Positions 10,981-29,442 of a DNA stretch of 64,000 bases are shown here, in pieces. The notes beneath the pieces were generated by a model, which saw only the letters and a program-made list of their open reading frames with translations, had not been told where the DNA came from and did not search any database. Every line of letters starts with the position of its first letter. Within the stretch, counting starts at the first letter, position 1. The position numbers were made by a program, and so were the translations under genes. Source of the stretch: Eucommia ulmoides (Eukaryota; Streptophyta; Magnoliopsida; Garryales; Eucommiaceae); the NCBI GenBank assembly GCA_016647705.1, contig CM028340.1, positions 16,383,001 through 16,447,000 on the forward strand, given 5' to 3'.

Positions 10981-12021
10981 CATCGTTGATTTGGGCCAGA
11001 AAAAACAAGATCTAGCATTTTACTACATTCTGAGGTCCCAAAGTCGGAATAGGGACGACGGCGGATCTTCTCACCACCCATCAACGAGATGAATTGACGA
11101 CAAATCTCGAAATTGATGTTCTTGCAATTTGGGTATTACATTGCAAAATAGAAATGGAATTGACAATTTCCAATAATATCGAGAATGGATTATGATTATA
11201 ATTCACCAATGAGTAGTAGATTCTTCGATAGAGCATCAATTGAAATCATGTGGTGGTGGCGGCAATAGGGCATCTTTAGGGTCTCAGGATTAGGGGTATT
11301 TTCTAAGATAGGCAAAGGGTTTCAGAAGGCAGGTGGCAGTTAGGGAGGGAAAATTAGGTGGTGGAGAAGGGGGTGGGCAATTGCAACGACTTCGAGTCGC
11401 TCTCGGAGATGATGGCTAGAGATGAGAGAATAGAGAGAGGGAGATTGGAAATTGAAGACTGGATGGTTAAAAATAACAATAAAAAAATGAACGAAAAAAT
11501 AGAAAAGACGCGTGGGGGTGGGGGGATAAAGATAGAGAAAAAAATATTAGCGGTATTTGGGTATTTTATTGTTTAATTAACTGTAAATTTGTCTATAAGA
11601 CATAGCCTTTTAATTTTTAATGATAAAATTATTAATAAAATTTTATTAATAATTTTTAGTTTTAATATCGAGAGAAACTAAGTAATAATTGGCCAAGACC
11701 TATTTTCCCCGGTCAAATATTTCAAAAGTGACCCTCAACACAAATTGAACTAAGAAGAAGTGCTGCAATTTACAGTTTAACAAGAGAAGGAACTGAAGCA
11801 TACAATGCCACAACAAAAACATAATAAATTCACTTACCTTACATTTTTAGGAGGAAAAAAAAAAAAGTCCCACCTTGATGGCGCCCACTGTTGCCCACCC
11901 ACACATCACCCAGGAATTCAACTCCAAAACGACGCATTTCTTACCAATTTGGCCTCCCAAACAACACACACGTCTATCATCATTTACAATCAAATATCAA
12001 GAATGTTAAAAAAAGAAAAAA
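10981..12021. other. Spacer and 3' flank of the casein kinase gene
   Basis: No gene recognised. Together with 8200-8495 this was continuous sequence before the solo LTR inserted. Purine-rich around 11350-11540. The part adjoining 12021 is presumably 3' UTR of the kinase gene on the minus strand; no polyadenylation site can be assigned firmly. Confidence 0.5.
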
Positions 12022-17853
<5,832 letters not shown>

Positions 17854-20455
17854 CAGAATCACAGCCGGCTACGAATTCGAAACCCTAACAAACAATTCAA
17901 CGAAATTAAACCCAATAAAAATAAAAAAAACTACGAAGATCTCGTGGGTTGCGGGTTGGTTTTTGGGATTATTATTTATTAATCTGTGAAGAGTAGGATT
18001 AGGTTGGAGACGGCGAGACTATCATGGCGGTGGTGGTGATAGCGTTACGCTTTGATCGTTTCCTATTCTAACGGCACGTTTGGCACGCGTGAATGGATTG
18101 GAATTGCGCCATTCGTCCCTACCAAACCTGGCCTAATAGAATTATATATAAAAGGAATCAGAATTTTAAAAAAGGAAATATATTTATGGTAATTGTACTT
18201 TACCCTCTCTATTAAGACATTACATTGTATCGTATAGTTCAGAATCTGAGTTCGAGTCTCCTAAGCATACACTCGTTTTTCTTATTAATCAGAATTCGAT
18301 TTTTTTAGAAAACACTTTAATAATTAAATTTTGAATTTAATCATGAATGTAACAGGCCGATGTGAGAAAGTATGCTCTTAAAATCGTCTAATAAGGTGAT
18401 TAATTGAGATGCGCGTAAACTGACTTAGACAAAAAAAAATAGTATAGTTTATGAATCACATCTTAAATTTTAAAACATATATAATAAATATATTTTGTAA
18501 ATTACCGAACTATCCCTTATCTCAGTTTTTTCTATTACTTATGTCGATATTGAGACATCTTAACTGAATATTAGGTAAATAATAATAGGATTAAATCTTG
18601 AGTAAATAAAATAAAATTTTAAAAACTAAATGTGCTCGTATTTTTCCAGTCAAAATCTCATGAAAAAAAAAATCTTATTATTGTTAGTAGGGACATAAAC
18701 ATGTATATTATTATTATAAAAGTGGCCATGACGCTCAAGTTATGAAGTAGTCACTCAATATTATTATGTTTTTGTAATTTTTTGTTAAAATTACAAAATG
18801 TTATTTTGTGGTATACCGAATAATATATTGGTTTTACATGGTTATAAAATAGTCAATTGTAATATTTTATAATTTTTAAGAAAAATTATGCAATATTTAA
18901 ATAATTCTATAACACTACTCGTTATCATTGTTTAATTTTGTAAGAATTTTCAAAATTTTAAAAGTTCATTTTCTGTATTTTATCGAAATCTAAACGGAAT
19001 TATTGATAAAAGTTGTACATAACTATAGGAAAACGGAAAATACTATTTTTTTATCCAAATATTTTTTTTTTTCAAAAAAGAAAATTGGAAAAGAAAATAA
19101 TTTTTTAAAAGATAAATTTTTTCTTTTCTAATAGTAATCGATGGCTTTACTTCATTTTTTTTTTTTTTTGGTGATTAACTAAAAATGGCACATGGGTACC
19201 AATAATTACTAGAGACATAGTATAATGTAGGCATATCCATGACCTTTAATCCATAACAAAAATCACAAAGGAGAAATAAAATAAATTATCCCCATTAGCA
19301 TATAGAGAAAAGGGTTTTATAAACCAATGTGTAATTAATATAATTTTATTCGTTAAAGTAGTTTTTACAATCTATTGAGATTGAGTAGATTTATCCTTCA
19401 ATTACAAAACTCAAATATAATATTTTAAACATTTTGCTATGTTGACTAAGACAACAAGACTTATAAAAAACAATTACAACACCAAGACACTCTTTTATTT
19501 ATTTATTTATATATTCTAAGAGATTGATTGATTGTGATTTTATTGTTCAATTGAAGAGATATTATTTAGGGAGAAAATCCCAATTCTTTCTACCCGTCAG
19601 AATTTATTTTTTAAATGAATACATTTTTTGTCAAATTATTTATTTAGATTACAAAAAGTAAACATTATTCAGTGTGATTAAATTTTCAAAGTTCAAAGGT
19701 GCAAAATATTAAAAACTCAATCTGGAATGGTATTTTTTTTAAAAAATATATATATGTTTTGAATAATAAATAAAAAATAGTTCAAATTTAATTTAAAACC
19801 CTCTAACTATGATTGTATTTCTATATATATGGATCTATAACTTATATTTTACTTCACACTGTATCTTTAACTACAATTTTAATTAATTCTTCCGTCTAAT
19901 TTAACTGTGAAGTTCAATGACGAAGAAGGGAAAATATATATATATAAATTTACAAATTTATCCTCTTACACAGACTGACCAATTAAAAACATAATTAAAG
20001 ATACAGAGTATAAAGTAAAACGTACAAATTTACTGGACCATATATAAACATAATCATGCTCAGAGGATTTTAAATATAATTTGCCCTAAATAATATTTTC
20101 AAAAAGCTACCCTAAACAGAGAAGATGGGGACGGGCAATAAGTGTATTATTACACCAACACTTCAATTCAATTAATACAGAAAAATTAAACACAAGAAAA
20201 ATTTGACTCAATAATCTTCGTAAAAAATACATTTTTTTATGCTACACAAAGCATTTACACCCGTCATCCAAAAAAAAAAAAATACTAAGGCAGAGTTTGG
20301 TTTTCTTTTTCTTTTTTTCTTCATATAATTGGAGTCTCAGAATCAAATCAAAGTAAACATTCAAAAATGCATTAATTTCTAAATCAAATTTTGTGATACA
20401 ACCAAACACTACCTAAGAGAGAACAAATCAATCAACACGTCCAAGTTTAACATTT
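17854..20455. other. Intergenic region between the two host genes
   Basis: Contains the 5' UTR/promoter of the kinase gene (next to 17854, GC-richer up to about 18110), one SINE (see 18200-18445), then about 2 kb of AT-rich DNA with A/T runs and no ORF that looks real. The end near 20455 is the 3' flank of the next minus-strand gene. Confidence 0.6.
18200..18445 (+). mobile_element. SINE, Au-like (tRNA-derived)
   Basis: A box-B-like pol III element (GAGTTCGAGTCTCC near 18251) is followed by a 3' part, ATCGTCTAATAAGGTGATTA...TGCGCGTAAACTGACTTAGACA, which matches in order the 3' part of the other SINE at 51515-51710 (read on minus) and the conserved tail of plant Au SINEs. An A-rich run follows. 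Boundaries are approximate. Confidence 0.6.
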
Positions 20456-22951
20456 TCAATCTTTCTTGTGACCCCAAGGAGAGCATACTCTCTCCAAGCC
20501 CTTCCCTATGGACAACCTCAAACCGCCTGCCTTCTTTGGCGAAGTAACAACATTATCATCTTTTTTGGGATGAATTGCTTCGATTAGGGCTTCAATCTCT
20601 TCTTTTGCTCGTTCGAACACGGTTGGACCTTTGACTTCGTCGATGGGAGTATTAATGTCAATGTCATCGCTCCTCCCGTGAGTTTCTTTATGACGGCGAT
20701 GTGGTGATTTAGGTTTATGCACCATTGTTTCGATCTCTTCTTTAGCTCTTTCGAATAGGTTGGGTGTTTGAGCATCTTTTTCTGCATGTGTATGTATAGA
20801 AACAAATAATGAGATGTAGCTTGAAAAGGGTGGTGAACACATAATTCAAATAAAATAGGAAAGAAGTAAGACATTGTTTGGTACATTTTTTTTAAAAGTG
20901 CTTTTCTACAGGCGCCGTCTGATAACAATATTTTAAAGTATATTTTTGCTTTTGAGAAAATAATACTTTAAAATAAATATAGCATTTGCTTTGTGCTTTA
21001 AAAAGGTACCTTTAAAAAATAAGAAAGTAAAAATATGTTTTTATTTTTATAGTTTGGAATCTCTATACCCAAATTTTCTCGACTCTTCCCCTTGACTAGT
21101 TTAAATCAATAACACTAAAATAATATGTCTAAGTTATCAAATACACTTTATTTTTGCTTTTACTTTTAAGGAAAAATACTTTTCTTTGTTCGATTAAATA
21201 TTTTGATTATAAATAGTGCTTAAAAACCATCACCAAACGGTACATTAATATTTTTAATATTACCAAATAGTGCCTTAGTTAAATAATTAGATCATCGCAA
21301 TCCCATGAAAAATGAAAACCTGGCCAGTATTAAGGATCAAACCAACAGCACATAAGGGGTGGAGATGGTTTGCCTTGGGCACCGTTTGGTAAATATTTTT
21401 TTTAGTATTTTTTTTAGAATAGAAGTCCTTAATTTCTGAAATAGCATACATTTTGCACTTAAGAAAATTACTTTAAAAAAAATAAGATTACGATTTTAAT
21501 CACTTTTTTCAAAAAGCAAAAAATAGCTTGTGTTTCTCCGAGTTTATGTTATAAGGCATCGATAAACATCAATGGACTAAAACCTCTCCTACACAATGTT
21601 TTTTAGAATCAACTTTCTTTTCTTTTTTTTTTTTCTTTTTTTTTTTCAGAGATCATTTATAGAGATAATATTAAGATATTATTTATTTACAATCTACACT
21701 ATTAGAAATATTTTTTATTTTTTGCTTTTATTTTAAGCAAAAATATAATTTTTTGGTTGTCGAATTAACTTTTTAATTTAAAAAGTTAAGAACCGCATTA
21801 CCAACTGTGCCTTATTTTTTTGGATTTTTTTATTTTCAAAGTACAAGTACAAGCTTTTTAAATATCCCAAGTTGTAATTGAAAATTAAGTAAATAGTTGA
21901 GCAAAGATTCTCCACTATTTCAACGAAATGAAGTGAATCAATTTCAATGGGGATGTCTAAATACAAAATTTAGAGTTTTGGAATACAGTTTTAAGGTCAT
22001 GAAAGCAATTTTAGAGTCATAGAAGAACATCGAAAACAGTTTTGCAGTTACAAGACAAATCAACCCTTAATCTTCCTAGTTCATGTTATTACTGGTTTGA
22101 CCATGAACCCCAATACGATTTTCTCTTAGGTAGCGTTTGGAAGCACCGAATTGGAAGTTTTGAATTGGAATTAGAATGAACGCAAGTAAAAAACTAAAAA
22201 TTTACATGCTTTCATATCTAATTCAAATTTTAATGTCTCAATTTCGTGCAGCCACAACCTTAATGCACAAGAAAAATCACGAACGGGAAATAACAACCGT
22301 CAAAGAATGTTGAGACATAAGGAGCAACTTGGCCATGGATATGAAACAATAATCAGATGCATATTCAAAACTTTACCTGAATGTGATTCTAACTTCTCTT
22401 CTTTAGCAACCCTGCAAATGCGTTATCACAAAGTAACAGAAACTATCAACCAAAACCACTCAAAGAAAAAAAAAATAATAATAATGTTTAAGTAGTGTGT
22501 GATTGTATATAGGCCCGTTTGGTTATTGTTTCCATTCCCTAGTTTCTGTTCCCGCTCCCAAAATTTTGGGATTAATGTACAGAAACACGTTTAGTAAACT
22601 CGATTTTGTTCTCAAAATTTTGGAAGCATTCTCTCCATTCCTTAAGAATCTGAGAAACAAAAAAAAAAATGTTGATTCTTATTCACTCCCATAAAACTTT
22701 CCACAACCACCCCGCCGGCCACCATACATTTAAAAAAAAAAAAAAAAAACCGTGGCAACTAAACATGTTTCTTGATTCTGTTGTCATAAATTAAAATAAA
22801 CAATTTCAGGTCAATGGTCGATACCAAACATGTTTCTATTCCCGGAATACTCCAGAATGGAAACAAATTCTCATCCCAATTTATTAGAAGTTGAAACAAA
22901 AAATAAAAAAACTAACCACATGCCATCTAAGCAGACCGTGTGTGTATGTTT

Positions 22952-22982
<31 letters not shown>

Positions 22983-24057
22983 GGGTAGGGGTGTGTCGTC
23001 CTCTCCAAAATTTCAAGCGCACCCCTATTTTTAGTGTCTATCACATATAAGTATGTAATATGCATATATGTTTGCCCCCCTTGAACTTATACAAAATTTA
23101 AAACTAACTCTATATTCTATATTCGCCCCCTAACTCTGGAATTCAACATCAGCCATTAGTTGCATTGAATTAAAGAATCGAAAATGGAATTAGAAATGCA
23201 AGTAATTTGTTAGATTTTTAAAGGATTTTATTTTCAATCTCAATTTCGTGCTAACAATCACCAAGAGTGTGGTTCGGTGATGCATTTGAATAAGGTATCT
23301 AATTTAGAAAAGGAATCTATAAAATTTTTGAAAGAAAATTAATGAAGATATTTTTGCAAATTCCTTTTCAAAATCAAATACCGTAGCCAAATGCACCCTA
23401 AAAGATGAAATTCCACAAACCTTGTTTCACATTGTGAAGATAAGCCACCATGAATATTGGATTCCTTATTGGGATGAATGGCATGAACAATAGCTTGAAT
23501 CTCTTCGTTTGCTCGTTCAAACACATTCGGAGCTTTCACATCACTAATCGGGGTGGTCTCATCGATGTCATCACGCAATCCATAGGTTTCTTTATGATGG
23601 TGATCTAAGTGTTTCTCACCCTGTAATTTTTCCTCTTTCTCTTCATTCATTTTATCAAACACATGGTGTGCTTTCACATCTTTGTCTGACACCAAAGAAA
23701 ATCTCACATCAAACACAAACCTCTACATATATTACACATAAAAAATTTGTGCATAAAGTTATATACAATGTTATGTGTGTGTGTGTGTGTGTACAATTTA
23801 TGTCAACCAATTCTTTCTTCAGGATTAGAATTGTGTGTGTTGTGAAAATAATATGATAAATTTCACGGAGGAAACTGAGATTTGTTTATATTCCTTTCAG
23901 TATGTAGGGAATCGAGATCCATAATATCTAAAGTAGTGAAATCTAAGCATCAATTCGTTCGAGGAAAGAAACAAATCGAAATGGGCACGAGAGCGAGAGA
24001 GAGAGAGAGACAGATAGATTTTTTACCTGACAAAGGACTTGATGATGGATCAGCCAT
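20456..24057 (-). CDS. Unrecognised internally duplicated hydrophilic protein, 218 aa
   Basis: Four exons on minus: 24027-24057, 23421-23685, 22377-22411, 20456-20781. Splice phases (1, 2, 1) agree at each junction and give one 657-bp frame from MADPSSSPLS to WGHKKD-stop. The protein is built of two similar halves: each has a block near HKETHG/HKETYG, then a DDID-x2-TPI segment, then KAPNVFERANEEI or KGPTVFERAKEEI followed by AIHP(N/K)K. Two further degenerate copies begin each half (HHVFDKMNEE; TPNLFERAKEE). The repeated EEI segments look like amphipathic helices; His-rich stretches (HHH, HRRH) separate them. No signal peptide or membrane segment. Function unknown to me; proteins with this repeat seem plant-specific. 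The 35-bp third exon makes the gene easy to mis-split into two single-exon genes. Confidence 0.75.
20874..21245. mobile_element. Possible MITE in intron 3
   Basis: The left end GTTTGGTACATTTTTT and the right end ACCATCACCAAACGGTAC are imperfect inverted repeats (GTTTGGT core, then GTGCTT/AAGCAC), about 370 bp apart. AT-rich interior with no ORF. hAT-type MITEs have similar ends, but no clear 8-bp TSD is visible. Confidence 0.35.
21377..21810. mobile_element. Possible MITE in intron 3
   Basis: Ends GGCACCGTTTGGTAA and TTACCAACTGTGCC are inverted repeats with two mismatches and an offset; length about 434 bp; no coding capacity. It lies 130 bp from the previous candidate in the same intron. 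A TSD was not established. Confidence 0.4.
22962..22985 (+). repeat. Poly-T/poly-G run
   Basis: A T-run followed by at least 23 G residues inside intron 2 of the 20456-24057 gene. The length may be unreliable in assembly. Confidence 0.8.
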
Positions 24058-24935
24058 TGGAGAGCCTCTGAATTTCTAGGGAGAATTGTTAAGACACTGA
24101 TAATTCGTGATTTTTGGTTCAGATTAGATTCGAATTTTACAGCGATCGCCGGGAATTTAGAGAGAGAGAGTGGAATCAAACGTTTGAAAGACGCGACGGC
24201 GGCCGGCGATGTTTGAAAAAAATACACCTGTGAAATGTCGATGGACCATTTATGCAGAATCATGTTCATGGAAGAAGCAGGCCCATTTAGCCCACTGAGG
24301 CCAATAAAAAAGGTTTTTGAAGGTATATTTTCCGGGATGATTTTATTCGGCCTCAAAAGCCCACTACTTCATTACTCCACTCATCTTTTTTATTTTATAA
24401 AAACCCAAATTCTAAAAATATATTAATTTTGTGTCAAAAATACATCTCAATTAATTTTTTTAATAATAAATATTAATCAACACAATAAATATTAAAAATT
24501 CCACAAGAAACACAGTAAATATTCTTATAACTACTACCACTACAGTAAATATTTGTGAACTATCACTACCACCATAACGAATATTTACTGCCATGACCAC
24601 CAACATTAAATTACCATTACCGCCACTATCATATCAAATATTCATCTTCGACGCCTTTACAATCAATATTCACTATAACCACCATCGTTGTCACAATAAA
24701 TATTATTATCACCATCATTACAACAAATAGCAAATATTAAAACTATCACCACCATAACGACCATAACAACTAATCAATAGCAGATACTAAAACTACAAAT
24801 TAAAAACATGGAAAAAAAAATCATTTTAACATGGAAAAAATCAGCAAAATAACCCCCAGAAAATAAAATGACACTTCACCATATACAAAAAAATATGTAA
24901 ATTTAATTGTACAAAAATTTGGAAAAAAAAAAAAA
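24058..24935. other. 5' flank of the 218-aa gene, then simple A-rich DNA
   Basis: 24058-24300 is the likely 5' UTR and promoter of the minus-strand gene (GC-richer, ends with gcgacggcggccggcg). From about 24480 to 24790 there is an imperfect ACCACC/AATATT trinucleotide-rich repeat. No gene seen. Ends at the truncated LTR. Confidence 0.55.
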
Positions 24936-25666
24936 GTTGATCAATCGCTTCAGAGCCAATCTCTGCCAAAATATCAACCCAACCAGTTGATCGATTTCTT
25001 CCCAATCGGTTGACCGATTGCTTTAGAGCCTTTCCCTACCAAAACCTTATATCCAATCGATTGACCAAATTATTCTATTTGGTTGATCGATTATTGCAAG
25101 GCCGTTCCATTTTGCTCCAAAAAACAACCTAGTTCAAATGATTAACTAATTTCTTCTAATAGGTTGACCGATTGCATTAGGGTGGCCTTTTCCTTCACCA
25201 ATTATGCTCCAAAACACACCGTTTGATTCAATTGACCGATTGTTTTTTTCAGTTGACTAAATTTACCTTTAAATTCACATTTTTATATTTTTAACCTTAT
25301 TTTCAATTAGGTCAATTATTATTTTCAATTTCACGTGAGTAGCACATATTAAATCTTTAATTAGGATCTTAAATTCTATCATTTCAAACACACATAAAGA
25401 TAACTTGTTTAATAATATCGTGGGTAATCCTAATTCAAATTGCATTAAGAGTATAAAAGTATAGAGTTATTTTCACTTAATTTCTTCAAGGTCTTCACAG
25501 CTGTTCATTTATTTATTGCATTCATCTTTCCACCCTTAACTTGTTCTTCATGATGTCTTCAACATAATTAAATATATAGAACTCTTTTTCTGAAATACTC
25601 AACAAACACATTAGTTCCATAAAAGATATCAACACTTAATTGTTCATTAAAACCTAGGGATTAACA
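24936..25666 (-). repeat. 3' LTR remnant of the copia element
   Basis: On minus it starts TGTTAATCCC at 25666, right after a purine-rich tract (complement of 25668-25682), the polypurine tract that primes plus-strand synthesis. It aligns with the first ~710 bp of the 5' LTR (38464-37867 joined to 35789-35680) and then stops in an A-run near 24936, so roughly 1.6 kb of its 3' part is missing. It holds a cluster of TTGACC/TTGATC motifs. Confidence 0.75.
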
Positions 25667-26368
25667 ATCTCTTCCTTTTTTATGATGACAATTAATTTTG
25701 ATGTCTTGTTTAATAAAGAATATAACCACGCTCTCCCTAAATCCGAGGACGAGTATTTAACTCATTTAAGCATAAACATGAAGACATATTCAAACAATTC
25801 AACAGATATTCAATGTAAGCCCAAAAATCAATTTAATAATAATGATATTCAACATATGCTCAATATAATCAATTCAACCAAGATCTCTCTTTAATCACTG
25901 CAATGCGTAGGTGAACAAATTAATCAATTCAACGATAATGATATTCAACATAAGCTCAATATAATCAATTCAACCAAGATCTCTCTTTAATCAGTTAAAT
26001 GCTTAGGTGAACAAATTCTTAAATATCAACTAACTCATTTAAACATTAACTTCTCCCCCTTTGTCATCTCAAAAAGTGGGGGCAGAGACCCAAAAACATC
26101 ACTCTAGGTCTACATCGTTATGCCTAGAATTTTCATAAATTGGTTTTCCACTAGAGGTTTGGTAAAAATATCAACAAACTGATCGGAGGTATCAATATAG
26201 TCAATAGTAACATCCCTTTTTCTTAATGTGATTACAAATAAAATTTTGTCTAATCTCTATGTACTTAATTCGTGAGTGTTGTGTTGAATTCTTACTTAAG
26301 CATATAGTATTTTTATTGTCACAATAAATAGGGACTTCCTCCATATATACTCCAAAATCATTTAATTG

Positions 26369-29300
26369 TTACTTAATATATATAATTTGAGCGCAACAAT
26401 TACCAGTTGTCATATACTCAGCCTCAGTAGTAGATAAGGCAATTAAGTTATGTTTCTTACTAGACCAAGAAATCAAGGCATGTCCAAAAAACTTATATGA
26501 CCTACTTGTGTTTTTATACTCAACTTTGCATCTGGAAAAGTCAGCGTCGGAGTAACTAGTTAACTTGAAGTCACTTCCCCTAAGATACCATAATCCTATG
26601 TCATTTGTCCCTTTCAAATACCAGATGATCCGCTTAACTGCAATTAAATGCGATTCTTTAGGATAAAACTGAAATCTAGCACATAAGCAAACATTAAATA
26701 TTATATCATGTCTACTAACAGTAAGATACAACAAATTATCAATCATACATCGATACATTTTCTCATTTATGTTTTTTCCCGTATCGTCTTTATCTATTTT
26801 CGTAGCTGTTGTCATGGGAGTTTTCTACTCTTTAGCGTCATCTAAGCTATACTTTTAGTGTGCTGGACTTGATTAATAAAAATTCCTTCTTTGGTTTGCT
26901 TGATTTGCAACCCAAGAAAAAAAGTTAACTTCCCCATCATACTCATTTCAAATTCGACCAGAATTATCTTGGCAAACTCTTGATAAAAATCTTCATTAGT
27001 AGAACCAAAAATAATATCATCAACATAAATCTGTACTAATAGGATATCAATATCATTTTTGCTTGATAAATAATATTATATCACTAAGACCCCGTCGAAA
27101 ATCATTTTCGATCAATATCGGCTAAGTCTCTCATACTAAGCTCTCGGAACTTGTTTGAGTCTATACAAAGCCTTCGAAGTTTAAACACATGATTGGAAAG
27201 TTTATCACTCTCAAATCCCGATAGTTGTTCTACATAAACTTATTCTATTAGAAATTTATTCAAGAATGCACTATTTATATCCATTTGATATAATTTAAAA
27301 TTTTGTGAACATGTAAATGCGAATAATATTCTAATAGCTTCTAATCTAGCCACAGACCCATAAGTCTCATTATAATCAATTCTCTTTTCTTGATTATAGC
27401 CATATGCTACTAATCTTACTTTATTTCTAATTACCATACCAGTTTTATTCTTTTTATTACAAAAGCTCATTTAGTACCAATTACAGGATGAAAGTCTAGT
27501 CTAGGAACTAAAGACCACACTTTATTACGTTCAAATTAAACTAATTCTTCTTGCATCGCGAAGATCCAAGATTCATCAGTTAATACATCATTCATATTTT
27601 TAGACTCAATTTGAGATAGAAAAGCAAGATTTATTATATCTCTAAGAGAGGATCTTGTACTTACACCTATTTCGAAATTATTAATAATTTCTTTTACCTA
27701 ATATCCCAGTACTGTCTTTATAACCCGTGGTAAAATCATCTCCTCTCCTTTTGGTTCTTCATTCCGTGGCTTATTTGTTGTATCACCTTTTTAGTTTTGG
27801 TTATTTTGTGTACCTGCATCATCATCATCCAAAATCTTTCTCGACACAAGTGGATCAGATTACTCAAATATGACATACATAGATTTTTCTACTATTAATG
27901 TATGTCTATTATAAACTCTATAAGCTTTACTGTTAATAGCATGCCCAAGAAAAATTCGATAATCAGATTTAACATCAAATTTACCCAAATTATCCTTATC
28001 ATTCAAGATAAAACATTTACAACCAAAAACTTTAAAATATGATATATTTTGAGTCTTATCATTTCAAATTTCATAGAGGGTTTTATTAAAACCTCTTCGG
28101 ATGGATACACTGTTTACCACATGGCAAGCTATGCTTACTGCTTCAGCCTAGAAATATTTGGATAGACGATTCTCATGTAGTATTATTCTGGCCATTTCCT
28201 GAAGCGTCTAGTTCTTTCTCTCCACAACACCATTTTGTTGTGGCAATCTCGGTGCAAAAAAAAGTTATGAGCATACCCGTGTTCATCACAATAACTAATT
28301 ACCTCATCATTTTTTTTAACTATTTGCCTCTATCACTACAGATATTAATTATACAATATTGCTTCTCATTTTGCGTACATTTACAAAACTTAGAAAATAT
28401 AGAAACAACTTTATTTTTTTTAGCAAGGAAGAACACTCATGTATATCTAGAATAACCATCCACAATTACGAATGCATAAAATTTACCTTCTAAACTAGCA
28501 ATAGCATTCGGACCAAATAAATCAAGATGCAACATTTCAAGACATCTAGACGTGGATGCGTGAAACTTCTTCTTAAATGATGTTTTAGACTGTCTGCCTA
28601 ATTGACATACATCACATACTTTATCTTTCACATATTTCAATACAGGTAAACCATATACAAAACTCTTAGATAAATTTGAAAGTAATTCCATACTAGTATA
28701 CCCAAGTCATAACCAACTGTTCTCAGATAGTGCATTTAAACATGATAAATTTTGAGGAAAAAAAATCATCAAATGAACATGTATAAACATTCGCAAATCG
28801 TGATGCTATAAGTAATATGCTACTATCATGCCTATTTTTAATTATGAATCTATCATGATAAAAAATAACATTATAACCTTTATCACATAATTAACTAATA
28901 CTAAGCAGGTTATGTTTAAGACCATCTACAAAGAGAACAGCTTTAATAGTAGTAGACTCATTACCGATATTATCTATACCAATAATTTTACCCTTTGCAT
29001 TGTCTCCAAACGTTACATGACCTCCGTCTTTAGGTCTCAAAGACGTAAATTTAGTTTTATCTTCCAAAATGTGCCGAGAACAATCACTATCTAGGAACCA
29101 TTTTTCCTTACTTACTGATGCTTTCATAATAACCTACAAGGAGCACCTCAAATTGTTCCTAAGTGGTATCTAATCTACGTGGGTCCAATCTTGTTAGTCA
29201 GGATAATTTTAGTTCTTTTAGGAATCTAAACTTGTCTGCATTTAGATAATTTAGAAAAATATTTACTAATAATATGCCCTGCAACATTAAATTTAAAACA

Positions 29301-29437
29301 TCTAATAAGATCCCTAACTTCAGAAAAGAATTTATGAAATCTTTTTTGTTTAAGATTTTTCTGAAACCCGTACCAACTTTATCAAAGATACCTCATGAAC
29401 TACCCAAAAGTATTTTTAAATTATTCTCACTACTTGT
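26369..29437 (-). pseudogene. copia pol remnant: protease, integrase, RT, RNase H
   Basis: Read on minus. Protease: WFLDSDCSRHI at about 29100, where the catalytic D-S-G has become D-S-D. Integrase N part: CDVCQLGRQSKTSF and LHLDLFGP (28691-28437), whose Asp in HLDLFGP is the first catalytic residue; the core continues with stops to about 27700. RT: ARLEAIR and QMDINSAFLN (27470-27240). RNase H: SRHDIIFNVCLCARFQ, SYSDADF and ALSTTEAEYM (26815-26369). Multiple in-frame stops and shifts separate these segments, so no functional polyprotein can be made. Many changes are C-to-T type (for example Cys to Tyr, Gly to Asp on the coding strand), as expected for methylated, silenced elements. Confidence 0.88.
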
Positions 29438-29442
29438 GAATG

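Noticed and set aside
10892..11092. Leu/Ser-repeat ORFs at CT tracts (also 46862-47150)
   Set aside because: Produced by (CT)n microsatellites.
22505..22860. Possible MITE with GTTTCCATTCC ends in intron 2
   Set aside because: Similar short blocks at both ends but their order does not form a clear terminal inverted repeat, and no TSD was found.
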